Shown piece by piece: positions 14,474-22,463 of a stretch of DNA of 24,591 nucleotides; the stretch's first letter is position 1; each line of letters starts with the position of its first letter. The translations under genes and the position numbers were made by a program. The stretch covers positions 1 through 24,591 of the forward strand of contig CAZWZG010000033.1 of the NCBI GenBank assembly GCA_964638245.1, in the 5' to 3' direction. A model generated the notes under the pieces. It was not told where the DNA came from and made no database searches. It worked only from the letters and a program-made list of their open reading frames with translations. This DNA comes from CAZWZG01 sp964638245 (GTDB lineage: Bacteria; Pseudomonadota; Alphaproteobacteria; Rhodobacterales; Rhodobacteraceae).

Positions 14474-16813
14474 ATGGATGCCCGCGTGGAAAACTCTGAC
14501 CTTCGCCCTTTGGATGAACCGCCCGCTGGGCGACTGACGATCCAGTACGGGCCGACAGAGGCGACCGAACTTTCCGAGAATCCACCCCGTTTCACGTGGT
14601 TGCCTGTGATCGAGGATGAAGCCGAATACATCCTGCGCATCGCGCCCGATGCGTCCTATGCCGCGAAGAAAACCAAGACGTATTCTCATCTTGATCTGAA
14701 TGTCTTTACGCCGGATGTGGCGCTCGAACCCGGATCCTACGTCTGGTCCTATGCCACCTGCGATCCGCAGACCGGCGTGCCGACCAGCACTTGGAGCAAG
14801 GATCGAGCGTTCACTGTGCCGGAAGGTTTGCCGGAAACGCCGCTCGCCGCGCGCGAGACCCGTTTCAAGGACGCTGTGCGGACGCATCCGCGCCTTTGGC
14901 TGACATCGGATCGTCTCAAGGACTTCAAGAAATCGGTCAAGGCAGATCGCGACCATTGCACGTGGTCGACCTTCTTTGAGAAGTCGGTTTTGCCTTGGAT
15001 GGATCGCGATATCCTTGCCGAGCCTGCCGGTTACCCAAACCATCAGCGTGTCGCGTCGGTCTGGCGTCAGACCTATATCGATCTTCAGGAATTGATCTAC
15101 GCGATCCGGCACCTCGCCATCGGCGGCAAAGTTACCGACGACGCGGCTATGACTGCTCGCGCCAAGGAATGGCTGATCAGCGCCGCCAAGTGGAACCCCG
15201 GCGGGACGACCTCCCGCTCGTACACAGATGAGTGGGCGTTCCGTGTTAACCTGGCACTCGCCTGGGGCTATGACTGGCTCCACGATGAGCTGGATGAGGA
15301 CGAACGCAAGCTTGTGCGGGATGCGTTGGTCGCCCGCACGCACGAGACCGTTCACCACATCAGTCAGAACGCCAAAATCCACATCTTTCACTACGACAGT
15401 CACGCGGTTCGCGCGGTGTCAGCCGTGGTCATCCCGGCAGCCATTGCTCTTTTGGATGATGTGGAGGAGGCCGAAGACTGGCTCCACTACTGCGTCGAAT
15501 TCCTCTTCACCGTCTATTCGCCTTGGGGTGACGCCGATGGTGGCTGGGCCGAGGGGCCGCATTACTGGATGACGGGAATGGCCTATCTCATCGATGCGGC
15601 GAACCTGTTGAAAAGCTACACAGGCATCAACCTCTACGACCGCCCGTTCTTTCAGAAGACTGGGGATTTCCCGCTATTCACCAAGGCGCCTGATACGCGT
15701 CGCGCCACGTTCGGCGATGACAGTACCATGGGCGATCTGCCTGCCGTTAAAATCGGCTACAACCTGCGCCAATACGCAGGGGTCACGGGCAACGGCGCCT
15801 ACCAGTGGTACTACGACGAAATCAAACGCACGAACCCCGGGACCGAGATGGCGTTCTACAATTGGGGGTGGTGGGACTTCAATTTCGACGAGCTTGCGTA
15901 CCGGACCGACTGGCCCATCGTTGAGGCGGTTCCGCCTGCGGACGACGACATGCTGCGCTGGTTCAAGGGCATCGGCTGGGTCGGCATCCAGTACCGGATG
16001 CAGGATCCCGACAACCATATCCAGTTCGTCTTCAAAGCCTCACCCTACGGCGCGATCAGCCACAGCCACGGCGATCAGGGCGCGTTCTGCCTTGCTGCGT
16101 TTGGCGAAGATCTGGCGATCCAGTCGGGCTACTACGTGGCCTTCAACTCGACCATGCATCAGGAGTGGCGCCGTCAGACGATTTCGAAGAACGGGATCCT
16201 GATCAACGGCAAAGGCCAATACGCTGGGCGCGACAAGGCAATGGCGCTTCAGTCGAACGGCCAGATCGAGATCGCCGAGGATCGTGGCGACCACATCTAC
16301 ATGAAGGCGGACGCAACCAACGCGTATCGCATCAACTCGCCTGAGGTGACCGCTGTCACGCGAGAGGTCTATTTCGTCAACAAGCAGTACTTCGTGATCG
16401 TCGATGGGATCGAAGCGGGCGAACCGGTCGAGGTCGACTGGCTCCTGCACGCCAACAGCCCCTTCGCTTTAGGCGACAGCACGTTCCGCTATACTGGCGA
16501 GCGTGCGGGGTTCTATGGCCAGTTCCTCTGGTCCGAAGCGGGCGCGGCGTCGATCACGCAGACAACGGGCTACGAAGGTGTCGACCCGTCCGAGATCGAA
16601 GGCCTGCCGCAAAGCACGCATCTTCGGGCGACCTTCCCGAAGGCCATCAATCACCGCATCGCAACACTGATCGTCCCATACCCGCTGAGCGCCCCACGTC
16701 GCGTGTTCAGCTTCCTCGATGATCAGGGCTACGACTGCGACCTCTATTTCACCGATGCCGACGACCGGAGCTTCAAGGTCGTCGTCCCAAAAACATTCGA
16801 TGTCGGCGCATGA
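14474..16813 (+). CDS. Exo-type oligoalginate lyase, polysaccharide lyase family 15
   Basis: A 779-residue heparinase II/III-fold protein that by homology releases unsaturated monouronates from the end of oligoalginate. Counting from ATG 14474, five residues match the active site of Agrobacterium Atu3025 (R199, H311, R314, Y365, H531 as I recall) with a constant offset of one: R198 (VWRQTY), H310 and R313 (YDSHAVRAV), Y364 (EGPHYW) and H530 (AISHSHGD). This also supports the chosen start, although its Shine-Dalgarno is weak. There is a small N-terminal beta domain, a long alpha/alpha barrel (about 140-460) and a C-terminal beta-sandwich. No signal peptide is present, so it acts in the cytoplasm on imported oligomers. 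Heparin-type PL15 activity is a less likely alternative. A hairpin separates it from the binding-protein gene. Confidence 0.9.
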   Translation: MDARVENSDLRPLDEPPAGRLTIQYGPTEATELSENPPRFTWLPVIEDEAEYILRIAPDASYAAKKTKTYSHLDLNVFTPDVALEPGSYVWSYATCDPQTGVPTSTWSKDRAFTVPEGLPETPLAARETRFKDAVRTHPRLWLTSDRLKDFKKSVKADRDHCTWSTFFEKSVLPWMDRDILAEPAGYPNHQRVASVWRQTYIDLQELIYAIRHLAIGGKVTDDAAMTARAKEWLISAAKWNPGGTTSRSYTDEWAFRVNLALAWGYDWLHDELDEDERKLVRDALVARTHETVHHISQNAKIHIFHYDSHAVRAVSAVVIPAAIALLDDVEEAEDWLHYCVEFLFTVYSPWGDADGGWAEGPHYWMTGMAYLIDAANLLKSYTGINLYDRPFFQKTGDFPLFTKAPDTRRATFGDDSTMGDLPAVKIGYNLRQYAGVTGNGAYQWYYDEIKRTNPGTEMAFYNWGWWDFNFDELAYRTDWPIVEAVPPADDDMLRWFKGIGWVGIQYRMQDPDNHIQFVFKASPYGAISHSHGDQGAFCLAAFGEDLAIQSGYYVAFNSTMHQEWRRQTISKNGILINGKGQYAGRDKAMALQSNGQIEIAEDRGDHIYMKADATNAYRINSPEVTAVTREVYFVNKQYFVIVDGIEAGEPVEVDWLLHANSPFALGDSTFRYTGERAGFYGQFLWSEAGAASITQTTGYEGVDPSEIEGLPQSTHLRATFPKAINHRIATLIVPYPLSAPRRVFSFLDDQGYDCDLYFTDADDRSFKVVVPKTFDVGA

Positions 16814-16844
16814 TCGGCACGGGCCCAGACAGGAAGGACCTCTC

Positions 16845-17588
16845 ATGAAACTCGAAGGAAAAACCGCCATCGTGACGGGCGGTGGTCGCGACATCGGGCG
16901 GGCTTGTGCGATGGCATTGGCCGCCGAGGGGGCGAGTGTCGTGATCAACTATTTCGCAAGTTCAGCTGGCGCTGAAGACACGGTGTGTGAAATCCAGAAG
17001 CATGGCGGCAAGGCGTTCGCGATGCAGGGTGATTTGAACAAGCCTGGCGATGTTGACGCTCTGGTGTCCCGCGCGGTCGAGCAGTTCGGCGGCGTTGATG
17101 TGTTGGTCAACAACACCGGCGGTCTGGTGGCGCGTCAAACGATCAAGGAGATGTCGCTGGAGCATTGGCAGACGGTCATGGATCTGAACCTGACCAGCTT
17201 GTTCCTGATGACCCGCGCAGTACTCCAGCACATGGAAACCGGCACAATCGTTAACCTTGCCAGTCAGGCGGGACGCGATGGCGGCGGCCCGGGGTCCGTG
17301 CCGTATGCGACGTCCAAGGGCGCGGTCATGACGATGACGCGCGGGTTGGCCAAAGAGCTTGGCCCCAACATTCGCGTCAATGCGCTCTGCCCGGGCATGG
17401 TCGATACCGACTTCCACAACATCCACACCAAGCCCGAAGTGCGCAAAGGCTTTGAAGCCTCGGTGCCGGTGCGCCGTCAGGGTGTGCCCAACGATGTCGC
17501 AAATCTCGTCGTGTTCCTTGCGACCGATGACAGCGCCTTCATGACGGGCACGAACATCGACATCAACGGCGGCGCGGTCTTCAGCTAG
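16845..17588 (+). CDS. SDR oxidoreductase, probable DEH (4-deoxy-5-ketouronate) reductase
   Basis: A classical short-chain dehydrogenase of 247 residues. The nucleotide-binding motif is TGGGRDIG (11-18), the NNTGGL motif follows at 89-94, and the catalytic tetrad is N115, S140, Y154 and K158 (YATSK). AGGAAGGA precedes ATG 16845, 31 bp after the lyase stop, so it is the last gene of the importer-lyase operon. In Sphingomonas A1 and Agrobacterium an SDR in the same setting (A1-R, Atu3026) reduces the C1 aldehyde of DEH to KDG; TGGGRDIG and the GGL motif fit that group. Reduction of saturated uronates is a further possibility. Its stop codon and that of the convergent lectin-like gene share the palindrome CTAG. 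Confidence 0.82.
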   Translation: MKLEGKTAIVTGGGRDIGRACAMALAAEGASVVINYFASSAGAEDTVCEIQKHGGKAFAMQGDLNKPGDVDALVSRAVEQFGGVDVLVNNTGGLVARQTIKEMSLEHWQTVMDLNLTSLFLMTRAVLQHMETGTIVNLASQAGRDGGGPGSVPYATSKGAVMTMTRGLAKELGPNIRVNALCPGMVDTDFHNIHTKPEVRKGFEASVPVRRQGVPNDVANLVVFLATDDSAFMTGTNIDINGGAVFS

Positions 17589-18088
17589 TTCGCGACGACC
17601 CACGTTCGGAATTCTGGCGCCGTGTCCGCACATGGCGCCAGGTTCAAGTCCCGCGACATGAACGGCCCCGCTGATCGGCTCGATGCTCCCACGACAACGC
17701 AAGACCTGGGATCGCTTGCCGTTGAGATTGCCTGACGGTCGGCATCAAACACGAACCGCTGTTCGGTTGCCTTTGCATCGCAGGTCACCAAGCCGAAATC
17801 GGCTCCGGAATTGCCCTGATAAGTCATGCAGAATTCGGGGAAGGCCACCGACCGGATTTCGGACAACTCTGCATCGTAGCTGAATTGAACATCGCCGCCT
17901 TGGGGTTTGCACGAATGGGCGTGTAGGTTTTCCCCGAACCCACGGCCTTGCGTGTCGATGCACCAGCCCAACCGGTCCGCCTCATCGAGGTTGTCGGCAA
18001 GATAGATGACAGGCGAGGGTGTCCGAAGATCCGGGGCCTCGGCCCAGAGCGGACCAGCGAAAAGGATGAGCGCAACGGCAAGACGCAT
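17585..18088 (-). CDS. Small secreted ricin-type lectin-like protein
   Basis: A 167-residue protein with a signal peptide (MRLAVALILFAGPLWA, then EAPDL). The mature part has regularly spaced cysteines: GWCIDTQG, AHSCKPQG, FCMTYQG, LVTCDA, RSCVVVG, LAPCAD. Short repeats of the form D-VQFSYD and EQRFVFD recall the QxW/QxF motif of ricin-type beta-trefoil lectins, so carbohydrate binding is possible. ATG 18088 has AGGAGAT upstream, which excludes a longer frame. It lies 28 bp after kduD on the same strand, so it may be read as the last gene of the kdgF-kduI-kduD operon. The beta-trefoil call is from pattern only; the true family is uncertain. Confidence 0.7.
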   Translation of the reverse strand: MRLAVALILFAGPLWAEAPDLRTPSPVIYLADNLDEADRLGWCIDTQGRGFGENLHAHSCKPQGGDVQFSYDAELSEIRSVAFPEFCMTYQGNSGADFGLVTCDAKATEQRFVFDADRQAISTASDPRSCVVVGASSRSAGPFMSRDLNLAPCADTAPEFRTWVVAN

Positions 18089-18116
18089 TCGGATCTCCTG
18101 TTGAGAACGACCGATC

Positions 18117-18842
18117 CTATCGCGCCAGCCAGCCCCCATCTACATTGAGGACTGCACCGTTGATGTATTTGGATGCCGGAGCGCTCAGAAATACGGCAGT
18201 TTCGGCAATATCGTCAGGTTGGCCCCAACGGCCCGCTGGAATGCGATCAAGGATAGCCTTGTTGCGTTCGGGATCGGCGCGCAGAGCTTCGGTGTTATTC
18301 GTCTCGATATACCCCGGCGCAATGGCGTTCACGTTCAGGCCCTTGGCGGCCCACTCGTTTGCCATGATCTTGGTCAGACCCGCGACGCCGTGCTTTGACG
18401 CCGTGTAGGACGGCACACGAATGCCGCCTTGGAAGGTCAGAAGAGACGCGATGTTGACGATCCGGCCAGCGCCACGGGGCAGGGCGGCCTTGGCAAATGC
18501 CTGACAGGTGAAGAACACCGCCTTCAGGTTGACGTCGATCACGTCATCCCAATCGGCCTCCGAGAAATCGACACTGTCCTCGCGCCGGATGATCCCGGCG
18601 TTGTTGACCAGAATATCGACCTTACGATCCGAAAAGGCGTCTTTGGCGGCCATCGGATCAGCAAAATCGAGCGTCATCGCCTCTGCGCTGGCAATCATGC
18701 CAACCGTTTCGTCGACCGACGACCGACCGGCGCAGATCACATGCGCACCCGCCCGTCCCATCGCCACCGCGATGGCTTGCCCGATCCCGGTGTTCGCGCC
18801 AGTGACAAGCGCGGTCTGTCCCTCAAGCGAGAAAGGGCTCAA
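18117..18842 (-). CDS. kduD: 2-dehydro-3-deoxy-D-gluconate 5-dehydrogenase KduD
   Basis: An SDR of 241 residues that reduces 2,5-diketo-3-deoxygluconate to KDG. The cofactor motif TGANTGIG (14-21), NNAGIIRR (80-87) and the stretch ASLLTFQGGIRVPSYTASK (132-150, with S133, Y146, K150) are hallmark KduD sequence. The start is a TTG at 18842-18840 that overlaps the kduI stop (TTGA), with GGAGG eight bases upstream; no ATG fits. This overlap implies translational coupling to kduI. Compared with the other SDR in the window it is clearly a different subfamily, so the locus has two reductases that can make KDG. It works in the cytoplasm. Confidence 0.93.
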   Translation of the reverse strand: MSPFSLEGQTALVTGANTGIGQAIAVAMGRAGAHVICAGRSSVDETVGMIASAEAMTLDFADPMAAKDAFSDRKVDILVNNAGIIRREDSVDFSEADWDDVIDVNLKAVFFTCQAFAKAALPRGAGRIVNIASLLTFQGGIRVPSYTASKHGVAGLTKIMANEWAAKGLNVNAIAPGYIETNNTEALRADPERNKAILDRIPAGRWGQPDDIAETAVFLSAPASKYINGAVLNVDGGWLAR

Positions 18843-19663
18843 CGCAGGTCCTCCATCGGCACCATCTCGACATCCTTGTAGTCGACATTGTCCCCCGCCA
18901 TGGCCCAGCAGAAGGTGTAGCTGCCGGTGCCCGCACCGCAGTGGATCGACCACGGTGGAGACACCGCAACCTCTTCGTTCTTCATCACCAGATGGCGCGT
19001 CTCTTCGGGTTGACCCATGAAATGAAACACCCGGTTCTCGTCCGCCAGATCAAAGTAAAGATACGCTTCCATCCGCCGGTCATGGAGGTGTGCTGGCATG
19101 GTGTTCCAGACCGAGCCGCCATGGAACATCGTATACCCCATGACCAGCTGACAGCTTTTCATCACGTCGGGGTGGATGAACATGTAGATCGTGCGGTCGT
19201 TCGCGGTTTCCGCCGAGCCAAGGCTGAGCGCTCCGGCATCCTCGATCTTGACCAGCTTGCTCGGCAGCGTGCGATGCGCTGGCGTCGAGACGATATAGAA
19301 ACGCCCCGGCGCGTCGAACGTGATCGCGCCAGCGCCCATGCCAAGATAAAGGATATCGCCCCGGTTCAGAGAATGGCTCTCACCACCGGCAGAAACATTG
19401 GCGGTCTCCCCAAGATTGAGGATCCCGATCTCACGCCGATCAAGGATGGACGCCGTGCCGGCCTCCTTCACTTCGTCAAGCGTCAGGCTGGCGCCATCCG
19501 GCACGATCCCGCCCACGATCATGCGATCGTAATGGGTGTAGGTCAGGTTCATCTTGCCCGGCTCAAACAGCCCGCCGACGTGAAAGTTTTCGCGAAGCGT
19601 TGAGGTGTCCATCGCCTTGGTGGCGACAGGGTCAACGGCATAGAGTGTGCGGACTGAAAGCAT
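18839..19663 (-). CDS. kduI: 5-keto-4-deoxyuronate isomerase KduI
   Basis: A zinc-dependent cupin isomerase of 274 residues (E. coli KduI 278). It converts 5-keto-4-deoxyuronate (DEH) to 2,5-diketo-3-deoxygluconate, the KduD substrate. The metal ligands appear as H192, H194, E199 (MPAHLHDRRMEAYLYF) and H241 (WSIHCGAG), each four positions before the E. coli residues as I recall them (H196, H198, E203, H245). The start ATG has AAGGAA upstream and lies 9 bp after kdgF; the stop overlaps the kduD start. The gene order kdgF-kduI-kduD follows the order of reactions. Assignment is secure. Confidence 0.96.
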   Translation of the reverse strand: MLSVRTLYAVDPVATKAMDTSTLRENFHVGGLFEPGKMNLTYTHYDRMIVGGIVPDGASLTLDEVKEAGTASILDRREIGILNLGETANVSAGGESHSLNRGDILYLGMGAGAITFDAPGRFYIVSTPAHRTLPSKLVKIEDAGALSLGSAETANDRTIYMFIHPDVMKSCQLVMGYTMFHGGSVWNTMPAHLHDRRMEAYLYFDLADENRVFHFMGQPEETRHLVMKNEEVAVSPPWSIHCGAGTGSYTFCWAMAGDNVDYKDVEMVPMEDLR

Positions 19664-19672
19664 TCTGGTTCC

Positions 19673-19984
19673 TTAGAGAAAGTCGTCGCGGCGGGGGGTG
19701 AAGCTGTCGATCAGGGTGCCGGGTTCAAGGCAGATGCAGCCATGGACGGCGTCGCTTGGGATGACGAAACTGTCGCCAGGGCCAACCTCGAAAGCATCCT
19801 CCCCGATGGTGAACTTGAAGCGGCCTTCCTGAACGAAGGTTGATTGGACATGGGGGTGGGAATGCAGCGCGCCTTCGGCCCCGGTTTTGCCGAAGCGAAA
19901 AGCCACGACCATCAGGTTTGGATGGTCTGCCAGAACCTGGCGTGTGACATCCTCGCCGGCATCGACGACTGGAAAATCGGTCAT
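19673..19984 (-). CDS. kdgF: KdgF-type cupin, unsaturated uronate ring-opening protein
   Basis: A single-domain cupin of 103 residues, the size of KdgF. Cupin motif 1 is HSHPHVQ (H41, H43, Q47) with G54, and motif 2 is PSDAVHG (H81), together a metal site. The C-terminal IDSFTPRRDDF contains the Asp-x-Phe pair (D93, F95) that is required in characterised KdgF proteins. KdgF speeds the conversion of 4,5-unsaturated monouronates from pectin or alginate into the linear ketone form. GGGAGGG precedes ATG 19984. It is the first gene of the kdgF-kduI-kduD unit, and the operator at 20040-20063 lies just upstream, between it and the divergent kdgK. Confidence 0.92.
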   Translation of the reverse strand: MTDFPVVDAGEDVTRQVLADHPNLMVVAFRFGKTGAEGALHSHPHVQSTFVQEGRFKFTIGEDAFEVGPGDSFVIPSDAVHGCICLEPGTLIDSFTPRRDDFL

Positions 19985-20039
19985 TTGTCCCTCCCATTTT
20001 ACCGGTCATGAAACCTTGCGGTGTCCGGCGATATTCTTT

Positions 20040-20063
20040 AACTGGTATGATAGTATACCAGTT
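20040..20063. promoter_or_regulatory. GntR-type palindromic operator between kdgF and kdgK
   Basis: AACTGGTAT (20040-20048) and ATACCAGTT (20055-20063) form a perfect 9-bp inverted repeat with a 6-bp spacer. The right half with its spacer, TAGTATACCAGTT, is identical to 9711-9723 in front of the importer operon. It lies 55 bp from the kdgF start and 23 bp from the kdgK start, suitable for repressing both directions. It is most likely bound by the GntR protein encoded at 7582-8265. Confidence 0.75.
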
Positions 20064-20086
20064 TGCCGGAAGGAAGCCATCAGACA

Positions 20087-21019
20087 ATGAATCTGGTCAA
20101 AAAAGTTGGAAAATGGCGCCGCGCGACGATCATCGGCGAGTGCATGGTTGAAATGGCACCCACCGGAGCAACGGGTGCCTTTCGCATGGGCTATGCCGGC
20201 GACACGTTTAACACAGCTTGGTACCTTGCCGGGCTCTGCACCGACGCCGAACTTGCCTATTTCACGGGCATTGGGACCGATCCGATTTCCGACGCCTTCA
20301 AGGAGTTCGCCAAGGACGCAGGGATCTGCACGGATCACGTTATCCGCCGCAAGGACCGAACACTGGGCCTTTATTTGATTTCCTTGGAGAGCGGCGAGCG
20401 AAGCTTTTCTTATTGGCGAAGCAATTCAGCTGCACGCACGCTTGCGGATGATCCCGTTGCGCTGGGGGCAGCGCTTGCAGATGCAGATCTCATTTACTTT
20501 TCTGGCATCACCCTTGGGATACTCGAACCGAGCGCGCGCGAAAGCCTTTTGTCCGGAATCCAGGCCGTGCGTTCAGGCGGCACGCTTGTCGTGTTCGATC
20601 CCAATCTGCGACCGAGCCTGTGGCCGGACGCAGAGACCATGACGCGTGCCATTATGGATGCTTGTGCGGTCTGCGATGTGGTGATGCCATCGTTCGAAGA
20701 CGAGGCTATACATTTCTCGGACCCGAGCCCCGAACGCACGATAGCGCGCTACCTGAGCGCTGGCGCGGCATCAGTGATCGTCAAGAATGGTCCCGATCCT
20801 GTTTACTATGCTGTTGGTGACTCTGTTGGCCGGGTCGAGACAACGCCAGCGAAACAGATCGTCGATACAACCGCAGCAGGCGACAGCTTCAACGCCGGAT
20901 TTCTCGCCGCACTATATGACGGGTGTGACACGCGCACAGCGATCCAAAGAGGGGCCAAACTCGCCCGTCACGTCATTGGAGCACGAGGCGCGTTGGTCCC
21001 CCCTGCGGTGATGGCGTGA
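20087..21019 (+). CDS. kdgK: 2-keto-3-deoxygluconate kinase KdgK (PfkB family)
   Basis: A ribokinase-family sugar kinase of 310 residues that phosphorylates KDG to KDPG. Visible are the N-terminal IIGECMVEMAPTG, the substrate region GYAGDTFNTAWYLAGL, FDPNLRPSLW and the C-terminal PfkB signature DTTAAGDSFNAGF with catalytic Asp266. ATG 20087 was chosen over an in-frame TTG at 20063 because the latter would overlap the operator; GGAAGGAA lies upstream. Its stop overlaps the start of uxuA (GTGA), so the two are translationally coupled. It is divergent from kdgF and shares its operator. All routes in the cluster converge on its substrate. No KDPG aldolase is found nearby, so the last step must be encoded elsewhere. 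Confidence 0.95.
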   Translation: MNLVKKVGKWRRATIIGECMVEMAPTGATGAFRMGYAGDTFNTAWYLAGLCTDAELAYFTGIGTDPISDAFKEFAKDAGICTDHVIRRKDRTLGLYLISLESGERSFSYWRSNSAARTLADDPVALGAALADADLIYFSGITLGILEPSARESLLSGIQAVRSGGTLVVFDPNLRPSLWPDAETMTRAIMDACAVCDVVMPSFEDEAIHFSDPSPERTIARYLSAGAASVIVKNGPDPVYYAVGDSVGRVETTPAKQIVDTTAAGDSFNAGFLAALYDGCDTRTAIQRGAKLARHVIGARGALVPPAVMA

Positions 21020-22164
21020 AACCAACCTGGCGTTGGTTCGGCGAACGCGACCCTATTTCGCTATCTGACATCGCTCAAACGGGGGCAACGGGGATCGTCA
21101 CCGCGCTCTATCACCACGCACCTGGACAGGTCTGGCCGCGAGACGAAATCGCCGCGTGCAAGGCGCGGATTATGGAAGCAGGACTTACGTGGGATGTTGT
21201 CGAAAGCTTGCCCGTCGCGGAAGCCATAAAATATGCCGGCCCCGAGCGTGGTGCGCTTTTTCAAGCTTATCGAGCCTCGCTGTCAAACTTGGCTGCAGAA
21301 GGGCTGAAAACGGTCTGCTACAACTTCATGCCAGTCCTCGACTGGACGCGCACCGATCTCTGCGCACCCGTCCCGGGCGGCGCAAGGGCTTTGGCCTTCA
21401 ACATGGCACAAATGGCCGCTTTCGACATTTACATTCTTGGTCGAGACGGTTCGGAGACTGACTATTCAGTCGAGCTGATTCCCTATTCAAAACAATGGCT
21501 TGACCATTCTACGAAAGAGGATCGTGAAAGGCTTGAAAAGTCTATCTGTGCCGGACTTCCAGGATCAGTTGAAGGCTACGATGTCGAGGCGCTCCGAGAC
21601 GCAATCGCAGCCTATCAGGGAATGTCAGCCGAAACGCTGCGACGCGGTCTTGTCGATTTTCTGGAAGAAGTGGTTCCGCATGCCGAACGGCTGGGTGTCC
21701 AACTCTGCATTCATCCCGATGACCCGCCGAGACATCTTTTGGGTCTGCCGCGCGTGGTCTCGACACAAGAGGATATCGCTGCGCTGCTCGATGCCGTTCC
21801 GTCGCCTGCGAACGGCCTGACGTTCTGTTCGGGCTCCCTTGGTGCGCGCAAGGACAATGATCTAATTTCAATTTTGCGCAGGTTCGGCCACGCAGTGCCT
21901 TTTTACCATTTACGCAACGTGACGACCGATGCGGACGGCTCCTTCGTTGAGGCGGACCACATCGGAGGCGATGCCGATATGGTCGCGATCATCGGCGAGA
22001 TCCTCGCGAAGGAAGCGCGCACCGGACAAGATACTCCGTTTCGCCCGGATCATGGGCACGATTTCGGGTTCGATCAGACCGGCAAGGGGCAACCCGGATA
22101 TTCTCTTGCGGGACGTTTGCGGGGCTTGTCGGAGTTGAGGGGCATCATCGCGGCTTTGGCGTAA
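21016..22164 (+). CDS. uxuA: Mannonate dehydratase UxuA
   Basis: A TIM-barrel metalloenzyme of 382 residues (usual length about 390) that dehydrates D-mannonate to KDG. Metal-binding motifs are intact: CIHPDDPP (His), FCSGSLGA (Cys), HLRNV (His) and RPDHGHD (Asp, His). The N-terminus MKPTWRWFG and the segment YNFMPVLDWTRTDL are typical UxuA. The start is GTG 21016, overlapping the kdgK stop. In most bacteria mannonate comes from glucuronate through UxaC and UxuB; neither is encoded here. In an alginate cluster, mannonate could instead come from reduction of free D-mannuronate. Assignment is secure. Confidence 0.95.
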   Translation: MKPTWRWFGERDPISLSDIAQTGATGIVTALYHHAPGQVWPRDEIAACKARIMEAGLTWDVVESLPVAEAIKYAGPERGALFQAYRASLSNLAAEGLKTVCYNFMPVLDWTRTDLCAPVPGGARALAFNMAQMAAFDIYILGRDGSETDYSVELIPYSKQWLDHSTKEDRERLEKSICAGLPGSVEGYDVEALRDAIAAYQGMSAETLRRGLVDFLEEVVPHAERLGVQLCIHPDDPPRHLLGLPRVVSTQEDIAALLDAVPSPANGLTFCSGSLGARKDNDLISILRRFGHAVPFYHLRNVTTDADGSFVEADHIGGDADMVAIIGEILAKEARTGQDTPFRPDHGHDFGFDQTGKGQPGYSLAGRLRGLSELRGIIAALA

Positions 22165-22245
22165 GGTGTTTGTATTTGATGCGATCGCCGCGTGCTTCTG
22201 ACATCAAATCTCGGATGCGCGTTGCTGCCACGTTCCGGTTAGGAA

Positions 22246-22277
22246 GACTTGGATCGTGTTGACCAAGCCGTTTTTTT
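22246..22277 (+). terminator. Candidate intrinsic terminator downstream of kdgK-uxuA
   Basis: CTTGG (22248-22252) can pair with CCAAG (22263-22267), extended past one mismatch by G22246-C22269, and is followed by CG and a run of seven T at 22271-22277. The stem is short, so termination would be weak, but position (about 80 bp after uxuA) and the T-run are right. Confidence 0.4.
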
Positions 22278-22463
22278 GCGGTGGCAACGACGAACCGTTA
22301 CCAGAAACGGTCCTAGCACAACGCAATCGACTTTGCCTGTAAAGCCAAGAGCCACGTATGTCCAAAAGTTGCTCATAATGAGCGCTGCTGACCTGAGCCG
22401 CGCTGAGCTAGTTCATAGTGCAAAACTATTTCACTCCGATGAAGGCACTGCGGTAGGAGGAAT

